Positions 63,283-64,000 of a DNA stretch of 64,000 bases are shown one piece after another. The stretch is from Acidimicrobiaceae bacterium (GTDB lineage Bacteria > Actinomycetota > Acidimicrobiia > Acidimicrobiales > Poriferisodalaceae). The notes beneath the pieces are model-generated. The model was not told where the DNA came from. It made no database searches and worked only from the letters and a program-made list of their open reading frames with translations. Within the stretch, counting starts at the first letter, position 1. Each line of letters begins with the position of its first letter. The stretch spans positions 62,001 to 126,000 of the forward strand of contig PBKA01000003.1 of NCBI GenBank assembly GCA_002721305.1, given 5' to 3'. A program made the position numbers and the translations under genes.

Positions 63283-64000
63283 TCACGAGGAGTAGGTTTC
63301 ACGTAACCGGTTCTTCAAGATTTTGCCCAACTCGTTTTTGGGCATCGCTTCGGCGAACTCGACGCGACGGGGCACTTTGTACCCACCGATCAGCCCACGG
63401 CAGTGGTCGATGACTGCTTCAGCTTCGAGAGCTGTTTCGGGCTTTGCAACAATAACGGCAGTGACAAGTTGACCTAAGCGTTCGTCGGGGATTCCGATGA
63501 CTGCGCATTCATGAATGTCTGGATGTTGATAGAGCGCTGTTTCAACCTCTGACGAATAAACATTTTCGCCGCCAGTGATGATGAGATCTTTTTCTCGGTC
63601 CACGAGGTACACGTATCCGTCTTCGTCGATTCGCGCGATGTCGCCTGTGCGTAGCCATCCGTTCTGCAATGCAGCCGCGGTTTCCTCAGGCAGATTGAGG
63701 TAACCCTTGGTGATATTCGGTCCTCTGGCCAGAAGGACTCCTGTTTCCCCTGAAGGAAGTGTGTTCCCATCAAGGTCGATCACCTTCAGATCAACAAGAC
63801 AGTTCGGTCGACCTACTGAAGCGAGTAGTGGAGAATCGTCTTGAACTGCCTGCCGGAATTCTTCGGGATCGAAAACGGTCAGATCGGGGGAAGTTTCGGT
63901 GAGACCGTAACAGTTGAACAGCAACGTGTGTGGGAAGCCTTCCGCTGTTCTTCTTATCCACGCTGGGTCCATGGGTGACGCTCCGAATCCCATCATCCGG
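63283..64000 (-). CDS. AMP-dependent acyl-CoA synthetase/ligase (C-terminal part)
   Basis: The last 239 or so residues of an adenylate-forming enzyme; the start lies beyond the window. YGLTETSPDL is core motif A5, WLRTGDIARIDEDGYVY and REKDLIITGGENVYSSEVE are motifs A7-A8, and PKNELGKILK contains the catalytic Lys of A10. Activates a carboxylic acid to its CoA thioester. Confidence 0.93.
   Translation of the reverse strand, partial: RMMGFGASPMDPAWIRRTAEGFPHTLLFNCYGLTETSPDLTVFDPEEFRQAVQDDSPLLASVGRPNCLVDLKVIDLDGNTLPSGETGVLLARGPNITKGYLNLPEETAAALQNGWLRTGDIARIDEDGYVYLVDREKDLIITGGENVYSSEVETALYQHPDIHECAVIGIPDERLGQLVTAVIVAKPETALEAEAVIDHCRGLIGGYKVPRRVEFAEAMPKNELGKILKNRLRETYSS

Noticed and set aside
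1-64000. Further selenocysteine sites, CRISPR arrays, insertion sequences or phage genes
   Set aside because: No other gene is split by an in-frame TGA, and no repeat arrays, transposases or integrases were seen.

Overview
The window looks like chromosomal DNA of a free-living, aerobic, heterotrophic actinobacterium, most likely an uncultured Acidimicrobiia-type lineage. The evidence is indirect: moderate GC, frequent GTG/TTG starts, two DinB-fold proteins of the mycothiol-dependent type, very many acyl-CoA, CoA-transferase, monooxygenase and dioxygenase genes, and a strong signature of leaderless transcription. At least 19 genes on both strands have a TANNNT box placed 6-8 nt before the start codon. 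Coding density is very high (65 CDS). I found no rRNA, tRNA, CRISPR array, insertion sequence or phage gene, and no recognisable DNA-binding transcription factor.

Layout. 1-5113 (-): an operon of a tandem CaiB/BaiF CoA-transferase, a CinA-like protein, a luciferase-like flavin monooxygenase and a DMSO/TMAO/biotin-sulfoxide-reductase-type molybdoenzyme cut by the window edge. 5152-11024: acyl-CoA-dehydrogenase-like oxygenase, lactonase-type metallo-beta-lactamase fold protein, aminotransferase, CobW-type GTPase, amidohydrolase. 11236-15677 (+): pentonate-type IlvD/Edd dehydratase, Ca2+/Na+ antiporter, SDR and alpha/beta hydrolase. 15687-19232 (-): VOC protein, MFS transporter and sulfatase. 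19341-25035: VOC, mycothiol-type DinB, phytanoyl-CoA-dioxygenase-like, metallo-beta-lactamase, enoyl-CoA hydratase and phosphodiesterase genes. 25052-28431 (-): CoA-transferase, PaaG-like isomerase/hydratase and acyl-CoA dehydrogenase. 28534-36870: secreted protein, isolated infA, D-aminoacylase-type amidohydrolase, acyl-CoA carboxylase beta subunit, TauD-type dioxygenase, threonine aldolase and a HAPMO-like flavin monooxygenase.

37051-41774 (+) is the most remarkable part: a tight five-gene operon whose third gene (38950-40437) is split by an in-frame TGA at codon 221. The TGA falls exactly where the second catalytic cysteine of the linalool dehydratase-isomerase family is expected (Cys-x8-TGA). 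It is followed, after 18 nt, by a hairpin with a GGUCU loop like that of the E. coli fdhF SECIS. I read this as a selenoprotein: a selenocysteine-containing linalool-dehydratase-isomerase-like enzyme, co-transcribed with a hydroxyisobutyrate-dehydrogenase-like enzyme, an acyl-CoA-dehydrogenase-like protein, a phosphotriesterase-family hydrolase and a FlK-like thioesterase.

41788-64000: quinone oxidoreductase, class III aminotransferase, small membrane proteins, cupin, DinB and hotdog proteins, several small alpha/beta-barrel proteins, a cold-shock protein followed by about 400 bp without a gene but with hairpins, nitroreductase, a zinc-finger protein of unknown function, a second Baeyer-Villiger-type monooxygenase, a second hydroxyisobutyrate-dehydrogenase-like protein, two more acyl-CoA dehydrogenases, a sterol-desaturase-type di-iron enzyme, another CoA-transferase, a lipoprotein metalloprotease and the C-terminal part of an acyl-CoA synthetase. 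Overall the region encodes scattered catabolic modules for organic acids, ketones, sulfate esters, sugar acids and perhaps terpenoid or branched-chain alcohols.
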